Source: an uncultured Lachnoclostridium sp.
Lineage (GTDB): Bacteria > Bacillota > Clostridia > Lachnospirales > Lachnospiraceae
Direction of reading: 5' to 3'
Length of the DNA stretch: 59,719 nt
Assembly: GCA_947369165.1 (NCBI GenBank)
Contig: CANBKJ010000009.1
Location: 1 to 59,719, forward strand
Every line of letters begins with the position of its first letter. Positions within the stretch are counted from its first letter, which is position 1. This document shows, in pieces, positions 38,108 through 47,574 of this stretch. The position numbers were made by a program, and so were the translations under genes. The notes under the pieces are model-generated. The model did no database searches. It had not been told where the DNA came from and saw only the letters and a program-made list of their open reading frames with translations.

Positions 38108-38524
38108 ATGCGGTTCAGGGAGAGATTTCAGCGGATGATGTACGGCAGGTACGGCAGCGACCAGCTGGGGATATTTTGTTTTGTGGCGTATCTGGTATTA
38201 TGGGTACTGTCTCTGTTTTTCCGCGGAACGAGGATCATGATGGTGCTTACGTCGGTGAGCTATCTGTTTGTGCTCGCTTACTTTTTCCGGTTTTTTTCCA
38301 GAAATATTTATAAGAGGCAGCAGGAAAACCAGAAATTTTTACAGATCTTTAACCGGGTTAAGAACTTTTTCAAATACCTGAAAATGAAATTCACAGAGAG
38401 GGACGGGGTGAAAAAGTTATTCCGGTGCCCCAAATGTCATCAGATCATCCGGGTTCCCAAGGGAAGAGGAAAGATTGCGATCACCTGTCCCAAATGCCGG
38501 TTTGAATTTATTCGGAGAACTTAA
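38108..38524 (+). CDS. Membrane protein with C-terminal zinc ribbon
   Basis: 138 residues: basic start, two hydrophobic segments (about 20-60), a basic stretch, then a zinc ribbon with CPKCHQIIRVP and CPKCRFEF (two CxxC pairs). ATG 38108 has AAAGGAGA seven bases upstream. First gene of a four-gene run with DUF5685 and J-domain proteins. Function unknown. Confidence 0.75.
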   Translation: MRFRERFQRMMYGRYGSDQLGIFCFVAYLVLWVLSLFFRGTRIMMVLTSVSYLFVLAYFFRFFSRNIYKRQQENQKFLQIFNRVKNFFKYLKMKFTERDGVKKLFRCPKCHQIIRVPKGRGKIAITCPKCRFEFIRRT

Positions 38525-38539
38525 CCTAAGGAGAGAACC

Positions 38540-39370
38540 ATGTTTGGATACGTTACGGCGAATAAGCCGGAACTGAAAATGAGGGAGTTTGGCCGGTATA
38601 AAGCATTTTACTGCGGTCTGTGCAGGCGTCTGGGGAAGAACAATGGCACTGTCAGCAGGCTGACGCTTAGCTATGACATGACCTTTCTTATTCTATTGTT
38701 GTCCTCACTGTACGAGCCAGGGGAACAGCAGGAGAGGCATCACTGCCTGATTCATCCAGGGAAAAAACAATGGATGATCTACAATCCGATTACAGATTAT
38801 GCATCGGATATGAATGTACTGTTGTCCTATTATCATTTTCAGGATGATTGGGAGGATGAAAGAAGCATTGCTGGTCTTTGTGGCGCGAAGGTGTTTGCGG
38901 GGCGGGCAAAGAAGATCGCAGGGCAGTATCCGAGGCAGGCAAAAGTGATCCGGGAACAGCTGGGCAGGCTGGCAGAATTGGAACAAAAGGGGATCTCAGA
39001 GCCGGATGACATCAGCCGCCCCTTTGGCGAACTGATGTCAGAGCTGTTTGTATACCAGGAAGATGCCTTTCAGGACATATTGCGCAGTTTCGGATTCTAT
39101 CTTGGAAAATATATTTACTTGTTAGATGCCTTCATGGATCTGGAGAAGGATCTTAAAAAGGGAAGTTTTAATCCCTTCCGGGAGAGCGCAGACAGAGATG
39201 ATTTTGAAGAGACTATGCACAGGATGCTGGAAGGCACGATAAGACAGGCGGTGGCAGAGTTTGAAAAGCTTCCGTTGGAACAGGATTTACCGATCCTTAG
39301 AAATATATTATACGAGGGAGTCAAGCTTCCTTTGATGAGAGGAGAAAATGATGATAAGCGATCCATATAG
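38540..39370 (+). CDS. DUF5685 family protein
   Basis: 276 residues beginning [20 protein letters not shown] and carrying [10 protein letters not shown], the hallmark of the DUF5685 family. Mostly helical, no signal peptide. Further conserved points are the HCLIHP stretch and [15 protein letters not shown]. Function unknown. Its end overlaps the start of the J-domain gene by 20 bases, indicating coupled synthesis. Confidence 0.85.
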   Translation: MFGYVTANKPELKMREFGRYKAFYCGLCRRLGKNNGTVSRLTLSYDMTFLILLLSSLYEPGEQQERHHCLIHPGKKQWMIYNPITDYASDMNVLLSYYHFQDDWEDERSIAGLCGAKVFAGRAKKIAGQYPRQAKVIREQLGRLAELEQKGISEPDDISRPFGELMSELFVYQEDAFQDILRSFGFYLGKYIYLLDAFMDLEKDLKKGSFNPFRESADRDDFEETMHRMLEGTIRQAVAEFEKLPLEQDLPILRNILYEGVKLPLMRGENDDKRSI

Positions 39371-40046
39371 TATACTGGGGGTCAGCCGGGATGCCAGCGA
39401 CCGTGAGATCAAACGGGCATACCGGAATATGAGCCGGAAATATCATCCGGATTCCTATGCCAGCAGTTCTGCGGCAGAAGCAGAAGCAGCGGCGGAGAAA
39501 TTTAAACAGATTCAGGAGGCCTACAATCAGATCGTCAACGAGAGATCCGGCAGATCTTCCGGGGGGTATGGGGGTGCTTATGGCGGCTATGGAGGCAGTC
39601 AGTCCTATTCCGAAGAAGACCAGCATCTGATGGCGGCGATTAACTATATCCGTGCCAGACGGTATAACGAGGCGATCAATGTCCTGAATGGCATTAGCAA
39701 CCGCAGCGGACGGTGGTATTATCTGAGCTCGGTGGCCAATATGGGGCTTGGTAATAATGTAGTGGCCCAGGATTATGCCAAAAAGGCGGTGGAACTTGAG
39801 CCGGATAACATGGAATTTCGTCAGTATTACCAGCAGCTGCAGAATGGCGGCGGGTTCAGTCCCTTTGGCGGCTACGGAAGCCCCTTTGGAGGAGGATATG
39901 GGGGCGGTTATGGCGGATATGGCGGTTACGGAAGCTACGGAGGCGGCAGCTATAATTCCTGCGGTACTGGAAATTTCTGCTGTGACCTGTGGTGTGCGGA
40001 CACCCTCTGCGAGTGTATGGGAGGAGACCTTTGCTCATGTATGTAA
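39351..40046 (+). CDS. J-domain protein with Gly/Tyr-rich region and Cys-rich tail
   Basis: 231 residues: J domain at residues 2-65 ([23 protein letters not shown] motif present), Gly/Tyr-rich linker, a TPR-like helical region (about 88-160), a second GGYGG-rich segment and a tail with eight cysteines in its last 29 residues. It lacks the standard DnaJ zinc-finger repeats, so it is a specialised Hsp40-type co-chaperone. ATG 39351 has AGGAG six bases upstream. Its stop overlaps the next gene. Confidence 0.83.
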   Translation: MISDPYSILGVSRDASDREIKRAYRNMSRKYHPDSYASSSAAEAEAAAEKFKQIQEAYNQIVNERSGRSSGGYGGAYGGYGGSQSYSEEDQHLMAAINYIRARRYNEAINVLNGISNRSGRWYYLSSVANMGLGNNVVAQDYAKKAVELEPDNMEFRQYYQQLQNGGGFSPFGGYGSPFGGGYGGGYGGYGGYGSYGGGSYNSCGTGNFCCDLWCADTLCECMGGDLCSCM

Positions 40047-40582
40047 ACAAAACGAAGGCATTGGCAGGAGTGGCACTGCTCTGTGGGCTCAGTGTCCTTT
40101 TACAGATGCTGGGTACTTTTATATCTGTCAATACCCTGTTTTTTACGGCGCTGGCAGCCTATCTCATCGGTATTTCCATTCATCGGTACGGCTTTCGATT
40201 CGGAGGAATGCAACTGGCGGCATGTACCTTATTGGATGTGATGCTGAACCCGGACAAATTTCACTGGATCCTGTATGTCTGTCTGGGGATTTATATTTTC
40301 CTCAGCGAATTAATATTCTGTAAAGGAAACCGGATTCAGGACATAAAGAAAAAAATGCGGGTTCAGTTGATTTATAACTGGATCTTGTTTAATATAATAT
40401 ATATCCCTCTGGTTCTTTTTTTTCAGAATTTGTTGTTTGCCGGAACGCTTCCGGGTGGAATCTCCGGTAGTTCTATCCAGGGCATGGCGGTACTGTGGCT
40501 GGCGGGACAGGTCGGATGGTTCCTGTACGATAAGGCGTACCGGGTATTCTGCCGGACTTTGAGGGAGAGAAAAATTGGATAA
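40037..40582 (+). CDS. Integral membrane protein, function unknown
   Basis: 181 residues, mostly hydrophobic with about five membrane segments. It starts ten bases before the end of the J-domain gene (GGGAGGAGA upstream of ATG 40037). No family recognised. Together with the zinc-ribbon and DUF5685 genes it forms a tight cluster that may act as one membrane-associated system. Confidence 0.7.
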   Translation: MYVNKTKALAGVALLCGLSVLLQMLGTFISVNTLFFTALAAYLIGISIHRYGFRFGGMQLAACTLLDVMLNPDKFHWILYVCLGIYIFLSELIFCKGNRIQDIKKKMRVQLIYNWILFNIIYIPLVLFFQNLLFAGTLPGGISGSSIQGMAVLWLAGQVGWFLYDKAYRVFCRTLRERKIG

Positions 40583-40596
40583 AAGGAGGAGAAAAA

Positions 40597-41034
40597 ATGC
40601 AGTTTGCAGATTTACAAAAAGAAATGATCGCTGCCATGAAGGCAAAGGATAAGGTGAGAAAGGAAGCCATTTCTTCGCTGGTATCCGCGGCAAAGAAGGT
40701 CGCTATCGACGAGGGATGCCGGGATGATATATCGGAGGATATCGTTACCAGAGTGGTGATGAAGGAGATGAAGACGGTGAAGGAGCAGATCGATGCCTGT
40801 CCAGATGACCGTGCAGAGCTCCGGGCGGAATATCAGGCAAGATATGATATAATTGCCGAGTTTGCTCCCCAGATGATGTCGGGAGAGGAAGTGGAGAACT
40901 ATATCAGGGAAAAATTTGCCGATGTGGCAGCCACGAAAAATATGGGGCAGATCATGAAAGCCGTCATGGGAGACCTAAAGGGCAAGGCAGAGGGAAAGGT
41001 CATCAATGACATTGTGAAGAAACTCTGCCAGTGA
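40597..41034 (+). CDS. yqeY: GatB/YqeY domain protein
   Basis: 145 residues, all within the YqeY domain related to the tail of GatB (LQKEMIAAMKAKDKVRKEAI, then FAPQMMSGEEVENYIREKFA, and GQIMKAVMGDLKGKAEGKVI). Role unknown; a link to tRNA-dependent amidation has been proposed for the family. AAAGGAGG precedes ATG 40597. The 3' end is duplicated directly downstream. Confidence 0.88.
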   Translation: MQFADLQKEMIAAMKAKDKVRKEAISSLVSAAKKVAIDEGCRDDISEDIVTRVVMKEMKTVKEQIDACPDDRAELRAEYQARYDIIAEFAPQMMSGEEVENYIREKFADVAATKNMGQIMKAVMGDLKGKAEGKVINDIVKKLCQ

Positions 41035-41168
41035 CAGCTGAAGGTTAAGTTTTATATGGGGCAGATTATGAAAGCCGTCATGGGAGACCTAAAGGGCAAG
41101 GCAGAGGGAAAGGTCATCAATGACATTGTGAAGAAACTCTGCCAGTGACAGCCGAAGGTTAAGTTTTT
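40941..41168 (+). repeat. 114-bp tandem duplication of the yqeY 3' end
   Basis: Bases 40941-41054 are repeated almost exactly at 41055-41168, with only two or three substitutions (ATC to ATT, CTG to CCG). The second copy encodes the last 31 residues of YqeY again but has no start of its own, so it is a non-coding scar of a recent duplication. Confidence 0.9.
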
Positions 41169-41225
41169 CTGCCTGTCTGCCGAGATATAGTGTATATGAA
41201 TACACATGAAAGGAGTCATGGTAGA

Positions 41226-42029
41226 ATGAGTTATAATGCATGGATGCCAGTACAGAATCAGGGAACGGCTGGGAAGACATATCAATACTCAGCAAAGAAG
41301 AATGAGCGTACATCCCGTGGGGGGGCGAATGCGGCGGCAGACAGAAAAAAAGAACAGGACAGCTTATGGGGGCTTTCCAGGGAAAGTTATGTGCCTTCCA
41401 ATGAGGCAGAGCAGTACCAGATGAAGAAAACGGAGGCTTCCAAGACAGGGGCGGCAAAGCAGGCGAAGTTGAGTAAGAAGGCCCAGGAACTTCTGAAACA
41501 ACTGAAAGAGAAATATTCCAATATGGATTTCTTTGTGGAATCTTATTCTACGGAGGCAGAAGCCCAGAGATACTTGAGCCGGGGGACCAAAGAATATAGT
41601 GTGCTGATTGATCCGGAGACGTTAGAGGCGATGGCTGCGGATGAGGATGTAAGGAAGCAGTATGAAGATATTCTTGCGGGGGCAGGGAACCGCCTGGAAG
41701 AGTTGAGAGAAAAACTGGGCAAGGATGCGGATCAGGTAAAGAGCTTTGGAATCTCCATTGACAAAGAGGGAAAGGTGTCCTACTTTGCGGAACTGGATAA
41801 GATCACGGAGTCCAGAAACCAGCAGTTAGAGCGGACTAAGGAGAAGAAGGCGGAGGCAAAAAAAGAAGCAAAGAGAAAAGAAGCGAAAGCCGAAGAGGAT
41901 GCCAGAAAGGAACAGGAGATGGAATCAAAATTTGTAAAGGCAGATTCCATCGATGAGCTGGTAAAAAAGATCCGGGAAGTAGCTTCCTCAGAGGCTGCCC
42001 GGTACGAAAGTTTTGATCTTACGATGTAA
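41226..42029 (+). CDS. DUF6033 family protein
   Basis: 267 residues, hydrophilic. The N-terminus MSYNAWMPVQNQ and the centre MDFFVESYSTEAEAQRYLSR with YSVLIDPETLEAMAADEDVR fit DUF6033. A long Lys/Glu/Ala-rich coiled coil lies at about residues 195-245. Function unknown. AAAGGAG lies about ten bases before ATG 41226. Its end overlaps the convergent LysR gene by eleven bases. Confidence 0.75.
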   Translation: MSYNAWMPVQNQGTAGKTYQYSAKKNERTSRGGANAAADRKKEQDSLWGLSRESYVPSNEAEQYQMKKTEASKTGAAKQAKLSKKAQELLKQLKEKYSNMDFFVESYSTEAEAQRYLSRGTKEYSVLIDPETLEAMAADEDVRKQYEDILAGAGNRLEELREKLGKDADQVKSFGISIDKEGKVSYFAELDKITESRNQQLERTKEKKAEAKKEAKRKEAKAEEDARKEQEMESKFVKADSIDELVKKIREVASSEAARYESFDLTM

Positions 42030-42927
42030 TATCGTGAATCATCTGGCGGAACTTTTCCGCAGAGGGATTGAAGGTAGATTCCTGTGAATAAGCGAAACCA
42101 ACGGTGCGTTGCGAGATGTTTTGTTCTAATGATATCTCGGTCAGCGTGCCGTTTTTTATGTCTGCTTCAACCAGATCCCGGATCACACAGGCGACCCCCA
42201 GTCCGATTCTGGCGAATTCTACCAGGAGTTCCATGTTGCTTGTCTCTAAGATTTGCCCGGTCTCGATGGAATGATCCCGAAAATAATGTTCCACATGCTG
42301 TCTGGAGATATTTCCCTCATCCATGAGCATAAGGGTGGCTGCTTTAAAAAACTGATCGGTGTGTCTGGTGTGATCCACCTTCTCCCGGAGTTTGAGATTG
42401 GTCAGATAGGATGGGGACGCCACGAAGGTATAGGACAGATGGGACAGGGGAGTAAAGGTCAGATGCCTGACGGCATTTGTCTCTGCCACAAGCCCAAGAT
42501 CCAGTTTGTTTTCTAAGAGCCTGGAAGCTGTTTCCGCCGATGAAAGGCAGTCGATGGTAATGGCGACATGGGGGTTTTTCTGGATGTAGCGCTGCAGGAG
42601 TGGAAGCATGATATGCTTGCAGAGAGTGGTGCTGACACCGATATGGAGGTGTCCTACTTCCAGTTCCCGGTTTCGTTTCAGCTGGAGTTCTCCTTCTTCG
42701 ATGGAGGAAAATGCCGATGCGATATGCCGGTACAAAAGTTCTCCTTCTTTGGTCAGGGAAACCCCTCTGGATCTTCTGAAGAACAGGGTGGTATTTAGCT
42801 GTCCTTCCAGATTTTTGATGGCTTTGCTTACCGCGGGCTGACTCATAAACAGCTCTTCGGCTGCACGGGAAATATTGCCGGTTTTTGCGGCTGTGTAAAA
42901 GATATGATAATAGGATAAATTTTCCAT
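42019..42927 (-). CDS. LysR-family transcriptional regulator
   Basis: 302 residues on the minus strand: winged helix-turn-helix (about 1-62; AAKTGNISRAAEELFMSQPA and VSKAIKNLEGQL) and an effector-binding domain (about 90-295). LysR proteins usually control a divergent neighbour; here leuCD starts 197 bases away on the other strand and an operator-like dyad lies between. Leucine, isopropylmalate or a related metabolite is the plausible effector (inference). Confidence 0.9.
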   Translation of the reverse strand: MENLSYYHIFYTAAKTGNISRAAEELFMSQPAVSKAIKNLEGQLNTTLFFRRSRGVSLTKEGELLYRHIASAFSSIEEGELQLKRNRELEVGHLHIGVSTTLCKHIMLPLLQRYIQKNPHVAITIDCLSSAETASRLLENKLDLGLVAETNAVRHLTFTPLSHLSYTFVASPSYLTNLKLREKVDHTRHTDQFFKAATLMLMDEGNISRQHVEHYFRDHSIETGQILETSNMELLVEFARIGLGVACVIRDLVEADIKNGTLTEISLEQNISQRTVGFAYSQESTFNPSAEKFRQMIHDITS

Positions 42928-43023
42928 GGGTTACATCCTCCAGATTTCTGAGTGTGGTTTTTGTACCATAAAAGTCCGTTAGAATTTAATATATCACAAC
43001 AGAATAAAAAGGTAAAGAGGTAT

Positions 43024-43087
43024 AACTATAAATTATGGTTTGTATGCAAAAGGGGTATTTTACTTTTGGCGGATTATCTGCTACAAT
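43024..43087 (+). promoter_or_regulatory. leuCD promoter with LysR-type operator candidate
   Basis: A 17-bp dyad, AACTATAAATTATGGTT (43024-43040), pairs at seven of eight positions around a central A. TACAAT (43082-43087) is the likely -10 with a weak -35 near 43059. With a start near 43094 the dyad is centred about 62 bases upstream, the usual recognition site position for LysR regulators. Confidence 0.55.
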
Positions 43088-43123
43088 GTTGGCATGTTAA
43101 AAGAAACGAAAGGAGAGAGGATA

Positions 43124-44392
43124 ATGGGAATGACAATGACCCAGAAAATACTGGCCGCCCATGCGGGTTTAGACAGCGTAAAGGCGGGCCAGCTGATCGA
43201 GGCAGATCTGGATATGGTTCTGGCAAATGATATTACCGGGCCAGTGGCGATCCACGAGGTGGAGAAACTGAATAAAAAGACGGTGTTTGACAAGGATAAG
43301 ATCGCTCTTGTACCGGATCATTTTACGCCAAATAAGGACATCAAGTCTGCAGAGCACTGTAAATGTGTCAGAGATTATGCAAAGGCACAGGGGATCACTA
43401 ATTATTTTGAGGTAGGAGAGATGGGGATCGAGCATGCCCTTCTCCCGGAAAAGGGACTGATCGTGGCGGGTGAGACCTGTATCGGCGCCGATTCACATAC
43501 ATGTACCTATGGGGCTCTGGGAGCGTTTTCTACAGGAGTAGGAAGCACGGATATGGGAGCTGGTATGATCACCGGAAAGGCGTGGTTTAAGGTTCCTTCC
43601 GCCATCAAAGTTGTATTGAAGGGAAGTCTTCAAGAATGGGTGAGCGGCAAGGATGTCATCCTTCATCTCATTGGGAAGATCGGTGTGGACGGCGCTTTGT
43701 ACCGTTCTCTGGAGTTTGCCGGAGAGGGCGTGGCAAGCCTTACAATGGATGACCGTTTTTCCATCGCGAATATGGCCATTGAGGCAGGAGCAAAAAATGG
43801 AATTTTCCCAGTGGATGAGAAGACTATTGAGTACATGAAGGAGCATTCCACCAAGCCATATACCATTTATGAGCCGGATGATGACGCAGAATATGACGAG
43901 GAGATCCTCATTGATCTGGATACGCTGCAGCCCACCGTGGCATTTCCACATCTGCCGGAGAATACAAAGACCGTAAAGGAGTCAGGAGTGGTAGAGATCG
44001 ACCAGGTGGTGATCGGTTCCTGTACCAACGGACGTATCGGGGATCTCCGGGCAGCCGCGAAAGTGCTGGAGGGCAGAAAGGTGAAAAAAGGCATCCGCTG
44101 TATTATTTTCCCTGCCACTCAGGCGATCTACCTTCAGGCGATCGAGGAGGGGCTGGTGCAGACCTTTATCAAGGCTGGCGCGGTAGTCAGCACGCCGACC
44201 TGTGGACCATGTCTTGGCGGGCATATGGGAATACTGGCAGCCGGTGAGCGCGCGGTGTCCACCACCAACCGAAATTTTGTGGGACGCATGGGACATGTGG
44301 ATTCTGAGGTATATCTGGCGAGTCCGGCGGTGGCAGCCGCAAGTGCTGTGACTGGAAAAATCTCGGAACCATCTGAACTTGGCAATGAATGA
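43124..44392 (+). CDS. leuC: 3-isopropylmalate dehydratase large subunit
   Basis: 422 residues of the short HacA-type aconitase family. [4Fe-4S] ligands are in GSCTNGR and in [12 protein letters not shown]; the substrate region [20 protein letters not shown] is intact. With LeuD it isomerises 2-isopropylmalate in leucine synthesis; such enzymes may also serve citramalate or methylmalate. ATG 43124 follows AAAGGAGAGAGG. leuD starts 26 bases after the stop. Confidence 0.94.
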   Translation: MGMTMTQKILAAHAGLDSVKAGQLIEADLDMVLANDITGPVAIHEVEKLNKKTVFDKDKIALVPDHFTPNKDIKSAEHCKCVRDYAKAQGITNYFEVGEMGIEHALLPEKGLIVAGETCIGADSHTCTYGALGAFSTGVGSTDMGAGMITGKAWFKVPSAIKVVLKGSLQEWVSGKDVILHLIGKIGVDGALYRSLEFAGEGVASLTMDDRFSIANMAIEAGAKNGIFPVDEKTIEYMKEHSTKPYTIYEPDDDAEYDEEILIDLDTLQPTVAFPHLPENTKTVKESGVVEIDQVVIGSCTNGRIGDLRAAAKVLEGRKVKKGIRCIIFPATQAIYLQAIEEGLVQTFIKAGAVVSTPTCGPCLGGHMGILAAGERAVSTTNRNFVGRMGHVDSEVYLASPAVAAASAVTGKISEPSELGNE

Positions 44393-44418
44393 TAGATATA
44401 GAATGGAGGTACGTACCT

Positions 44419-44904
44419 TTGAAAGCATTAGGAAACGTATTTAAATATGGAGATAATGTGGATACGGATGTGATCATTCCAGCACGTTATCTGAATTCTT
44501 CCGATCCAGCGGAGCTTGCGACCCACTGTATGGAAGACATCGATAAGGATTTTGTAAAGAATGTAAAAAAAGGTGATATCATTGTGGCGGAGAAGAACTT
44601 TGGCTGCGGATCATCCAGGGAACACGCCCCGATCTCCATCAAGGCAGCAGGGGTGAGCTGCGTCATTGCAGAGACCTTTGCCAGAATCTTTTACCGCAAT
44701 GCCATCAATATCGGACTGCCGATCATAGAGTGCAAAGAGGCTTCCGAGAACATTGAAGCCGGCGACGAGGTAGAGATCGACTTTGACAGCGGCGTCATCG
44801 TGAACAAGACGAAAGGCCAGACCTACCAGGGGCAGGCATTTCCGGAGTTCATGCAGAAGATCATCAAAGCCGAGGGGCTGATGAACTATATCAATAGTAA
44901 GTGA
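44419..44904 (+). CDS. leuD: 3-isopropylmalate dehydratase small subunit
   Basis: 161 residues; swivel domain with [19 protein letters not shown] and [11 protein letters not shown]. The start is taken as TTG 44419, giving the family-typical [11 protein letters not shown], with GGAGGT eight bases upstream; the earlier ATG at 44389 would add ten residues without a ribosome binding site. It completes the LeuCD enzyme. A terminator follows; leuA and leuB are not present here. Confidence 0.93.
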   Translation: MKALGNVFKYGDNVDTDVIIPARYLNSSDPAELATHCMEDIDKDFVKNVKKGDIIVAEKNFGCGSSREHAPISIKAAGVSCVIAETFARIFYRNAINIGLPIIECKEASENIEAGDEVEIDFDSGVIVNKTKGQTYQGQAFPEFMQKIIKAEGLMNYINSK

Positions 44905-44975
44905 TATGGTGACAGAACGTCTCTTCCTGACATAGCCCGACGGCGCTGATTGCCACTGTGCAGCTTATTTTATAT

Positions 44976-45020
44976 CCCTTGAAAACTCTTGTAGAAATAA
45001 GATGTTTTCAGGGGATTTTT
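44976..45020 (+). terminator. Terminator of leuCD
   Basis: CCCTTGAAAAC (44976-44986) pairs with GTTTTCAGGGG (45004-45014), followed by ATTTTTG. Confidence 0.75.
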
Positions 45021-45041
45021 GTATGCCTGGGAGAATTTATA

Positions 45042-45070
45042 TGGAAATGTCCAGAAAAATATGGTATTCT
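45042..45070 (+). promoter_or_regulatory. Promoter of the LRR surface protein gene
   Basis: TGGAAA (45042-45047), a 17-base spacer, and TATTCT (45065-45070) preceded by TGG (extended -10). It lies about 40 bases before the ATG. Confidence 0.5.
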
Positions 45071-45108
45071 AAATTTAGTTTAGATTCAAGTGAAAAGGGA
45101 GAAAGATT

Positions 45109-47493
45109 ATGAATACAAAAAGAAAACTTCTATCCATTGTGCTGATACTGGCTCTCATCGTTAATCCTCTGCTGCCCTGGCGGCAGTCAAACGCTGTGGC
45201 GGGAGATGTTACGCAGACATTAACCATCGCCAGCACTAAATTGTATAATGAGCTGAAAAAATGCCTTGCACCAAACATACTTAATAATCAAGACGCGTTG
45301 ATCGACAGTGATGATGAGACGCAGACAATTACGGTGAATCCTGAGAAGATCAAATTGATTGATATAAAGGGAGTGGATTTTACACAGAGTGATTCCCGGG
45401 ATCATCTCGAAACGCTGCTCCGTGGCTGTACAATGTTGAGCGATTTCCGCCTTCAGGGCTGTGATCTCACCGGGTTTGATCTTTCCCTTCTCAATCACAG
45501 GGAAAGTCTGACTGGTCTGTATCTTGTCAGAGACAGCCTTGACAGGATTCCGGATCTGACATTGGAGAATTTAAAATATTTGAATCTTTCAGAAAATAAT
45601 CTGTCTGCGGCGGGAGCCTGTGATAACCTTACCAGTGATAAACTGCCGAAATTGACTCTCCTGTGGATGGATGCCTGCAGCATATCAGATCTTGATTTTA
45701 TAAAGAATGCGGGAGAACTGACTAAACTGTCATTGGGAGATAACAAGCTTACAGATGATTCTCTGGCGGTATTGCTTGATATGGGTGCGAAGAACTTATC
45801 CGGCCTGCAGGAACTTTATCTTGGAATAAAAGTTCATCATACCGATGGAATCAGCATGATAAATCGCAACAGCCAGAATAATTTTACGGATCCTGCAAAG
45901 CTGGCATTGATCCCAGAACGTTTTTCCGCGCTGAATACTTTGGATTTGTCATCTCTTAGGATTGATTCCCTAAAGGAATTTGCCCATGTAAGGGACGACA
46001 TCAGTATTGATTTTACCAGGAATAAAATCTGTGATTTTGCAGGTCTTGAAGGGAACACAAATTTTACTTTAGATCGGCAGAATATTTCTATTTCGGGGGA
46101 TTTTGCTACGGGAAAGGAAAGTGAGCTTCCGGAATTGGTTAAAAGAATTCTTGATGAGAATGATGTACTGAAGGGAAAACTGAGTTACGAAAACTGTAGT
46201 CTTTCTGACGACGGAACAAAACTTTTGATTCAGCCGGATGCAACAATGGCATATGTAACGGTGCAGAGTGGAAAGCTCAGGGGTTCAGAAATTTGGTTTT
46301 TATTAAAACGGATTCCCGTCTATACTATTCCTAAAAAACTGACAGCAGATGTGGGGGATACCCTTGCTGATGTTTCACTGCCGGGTGGGTTTACCTGGAA
46401 GGAGCCTTCCTTGGATGTGGGGACAGTGGGAACTCATGTGTTTAAGGCTGTCTACACGCCAAAAGATACAGATCGGTATGTGGTTGTGGATGATATTGAT
46501 ATCCCGGTAACCGTTAAGGGGGATGTAGAAGAACCGGCAGAGCCAACGCCGTCCCCGAAGCCGGAACCCACCGCAGAACCGATACCGACAGAACCGCCAG
46601 CACCGACCAAAACACCGGCGCCCACCGCAGAACCGACGCCGACGGAAGGGCCAGTACCGACCAAAACGCCGGCGCCCACCGCAGAACCGCCGGCACCGAC
46701 AGAAGAACCGACGCCTACCATAATGCCGACACCGACTGTAACACCGACGCCCACTGCAGAACCAGCACTCACCGCAGCACCAACACCGGCGGCTGTGCCC
46801 ACACCGGCTGTGGACCAGACACCACCGGTACAGCCAACGCCGCCAAGGGAACTGACCGAGCAGGAAAAAAAGGAACAGAAAAAAAGAGAGCTGGCACTAA
46901 ACGCGAAGCTGAAGGTAAGCCAGAAAGGCAGAAAAATCAAAATATCCTGGGGAAAGGTGCCGGGTGCAGATGGATATGATGTCTATGTACAGTATTGTTC
47001 CAAGGATTTTGACGCAGGATCCATCACGCCCGTAAAGAACGGTAAAACTACAAAATTGACGGTAAAGAAGGTCAATGGAAAAAATCTGGATTTAAAAAAG
47101 GTATTTAAAGTGTATGTGTCTGCTTTCAAACAGGAAGATGGAAAAAAGGTAACACTTGCTAAAACCATAACCGCCCATGTCGTGGGCAGTAAGAATACAA
47201 AGTATACTAATGTGAAAGCAGTTAAGGTAAAGAATAGTTCTTATCATCTAAAGAAAGGCGGGACTGCAGCCATCCAGGCAGGTACTGTATTGGTCAGCAG
47301 GAACAAAAAGAAGCTTTCGGATGAGCATGCGAAGGAATTTCGTTATGCTTCTACCAATAATAGGATTGCGACGGTGTCTAAAAAAGGAAAGATTAAAGCA
47401 GTAGGAAAAGGTTCCTGCAGTATTTATGTCTACTCCAGAAATGGATATGCAAAAAGAATAAAAGTAAAAGTGAAGCTGTCAAAAGAGCTGTAG
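45109..47493 (+). CDS. Secreted leucine-rich-repeat protein with Pro/Thr stalk
   Basis: 794 residues. Signal peptide (about 1-32, hydrophobic LLSIVLILALIVNPLLPW), degenerate leucine-rich repeats (about 75-330), an Ig-like domain starting near residue 405 (IPKKLTADVGDTLADVSLPG), a Pro/Thr/Glu-rich stalk (about 475-600, repeated PTPT and PAPT units), then FN3-like and Ig-like C-terminal domains (about 605-794). No LPxTG anchor or choline-binding repeats. Likely an extracellular adhesin or wall-associated protein; the ligand is unknown. Confidence 0.8.
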   Translation: MNTKRKLLSIVLILALIVNPLLPWRQSNAVAGDVTQTLTIASTKLYNELKKCLAPNILNNQDALIDSDDETQTITVNPEKIKLIDIKGVDFTQSDSRDHLETLLRGCTMLSDFRLQGCDLTGFDLSLLNHRESLTGLYLVRDSLDRIPDLTLENLKYLNLSENNLSAAGACDNLTSDKLPKLTLLWMDACSISDLDFIKNAGELTKLSLGDNKLTDDSLAVLLDMGAKNLSGLQELYLGIKVHHTDGISMINRNSQNNFTDPAKLALIPERFSALNTLDLSSLRIDSLKEFAHVRDDISIDFTRNKICDFAGLEGNTNFTLDRQNISISGDFATGKESELPELVKRILDENDVLKGKLSYENCSLSDDGTKLLIQPDATMAYVTVQSGKLRGSEIWFLLKRIPVYTIPKKLTADVGDTLADVSLPGGFTWKEPSLDVGTVGTHVFKAVYTPKDTDRYVVVDDIDIPVTVKGDVEEPAEPTPSPKPEPTAEPIPTEPPAPTKTPAPTAEPTPTEGPVPTKTPAPTAEPPAPTEEPTPTIMPTPTVTPTPTAEPALTAAPTPAAVPTPAVDQTPPVQPTPPRELTEQEKKEQKKRELALNAKLKVSQKGRKIKISWGKVPGADGYDVYVQYCSKDFDAGSITPVKNGKTTKLTVKKVNGKNLDLKKVFKVYVSAFKQEDGKKVTLAKTITAHVVGSKNTKYTNVKAVKVKNSSYHLKKGGTAAIQAGTVLVSRNKKKLSDEHAKEFRYASTNNRIATVSKKGKIKAVGKGSCSIYVYSRNGYAKRIKVKVKLSKEL

Positions 47494-47574
47494 AATAAAG
47501 GCAGTATTGATCTGGCTGGATGACGCGGGTCCGCCTCGTCCAGTTTATAAAAATATTAGGAAAGGTAATAGTCT

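Noticed and set aside
41055..41168. Separate small gene after yqeY
   Set aside because: It is a direct copy of the yqeY 3' end without its own start or ribosome binding site.
42928..43123. T-box or leucine attenuator before leuC
   Set aside because: No T-box sequence, no leucine-rich leader frame and no terminator hairpin; a LysR-type dyad explains the region better.
46514..46870. Degeneracy or frameshift in the LRR protein stalk
   Set aside because: Frame remains open through all PTPT/PAPT units and into the C-terminal domains.
46452..46940. Gly/Val-rich antisense frame opposite the LRR protein stalk
   Set aside because: Simply the reverse reading of the repetitive Pro/Thr codons; low complexity is inherited from the stalk.
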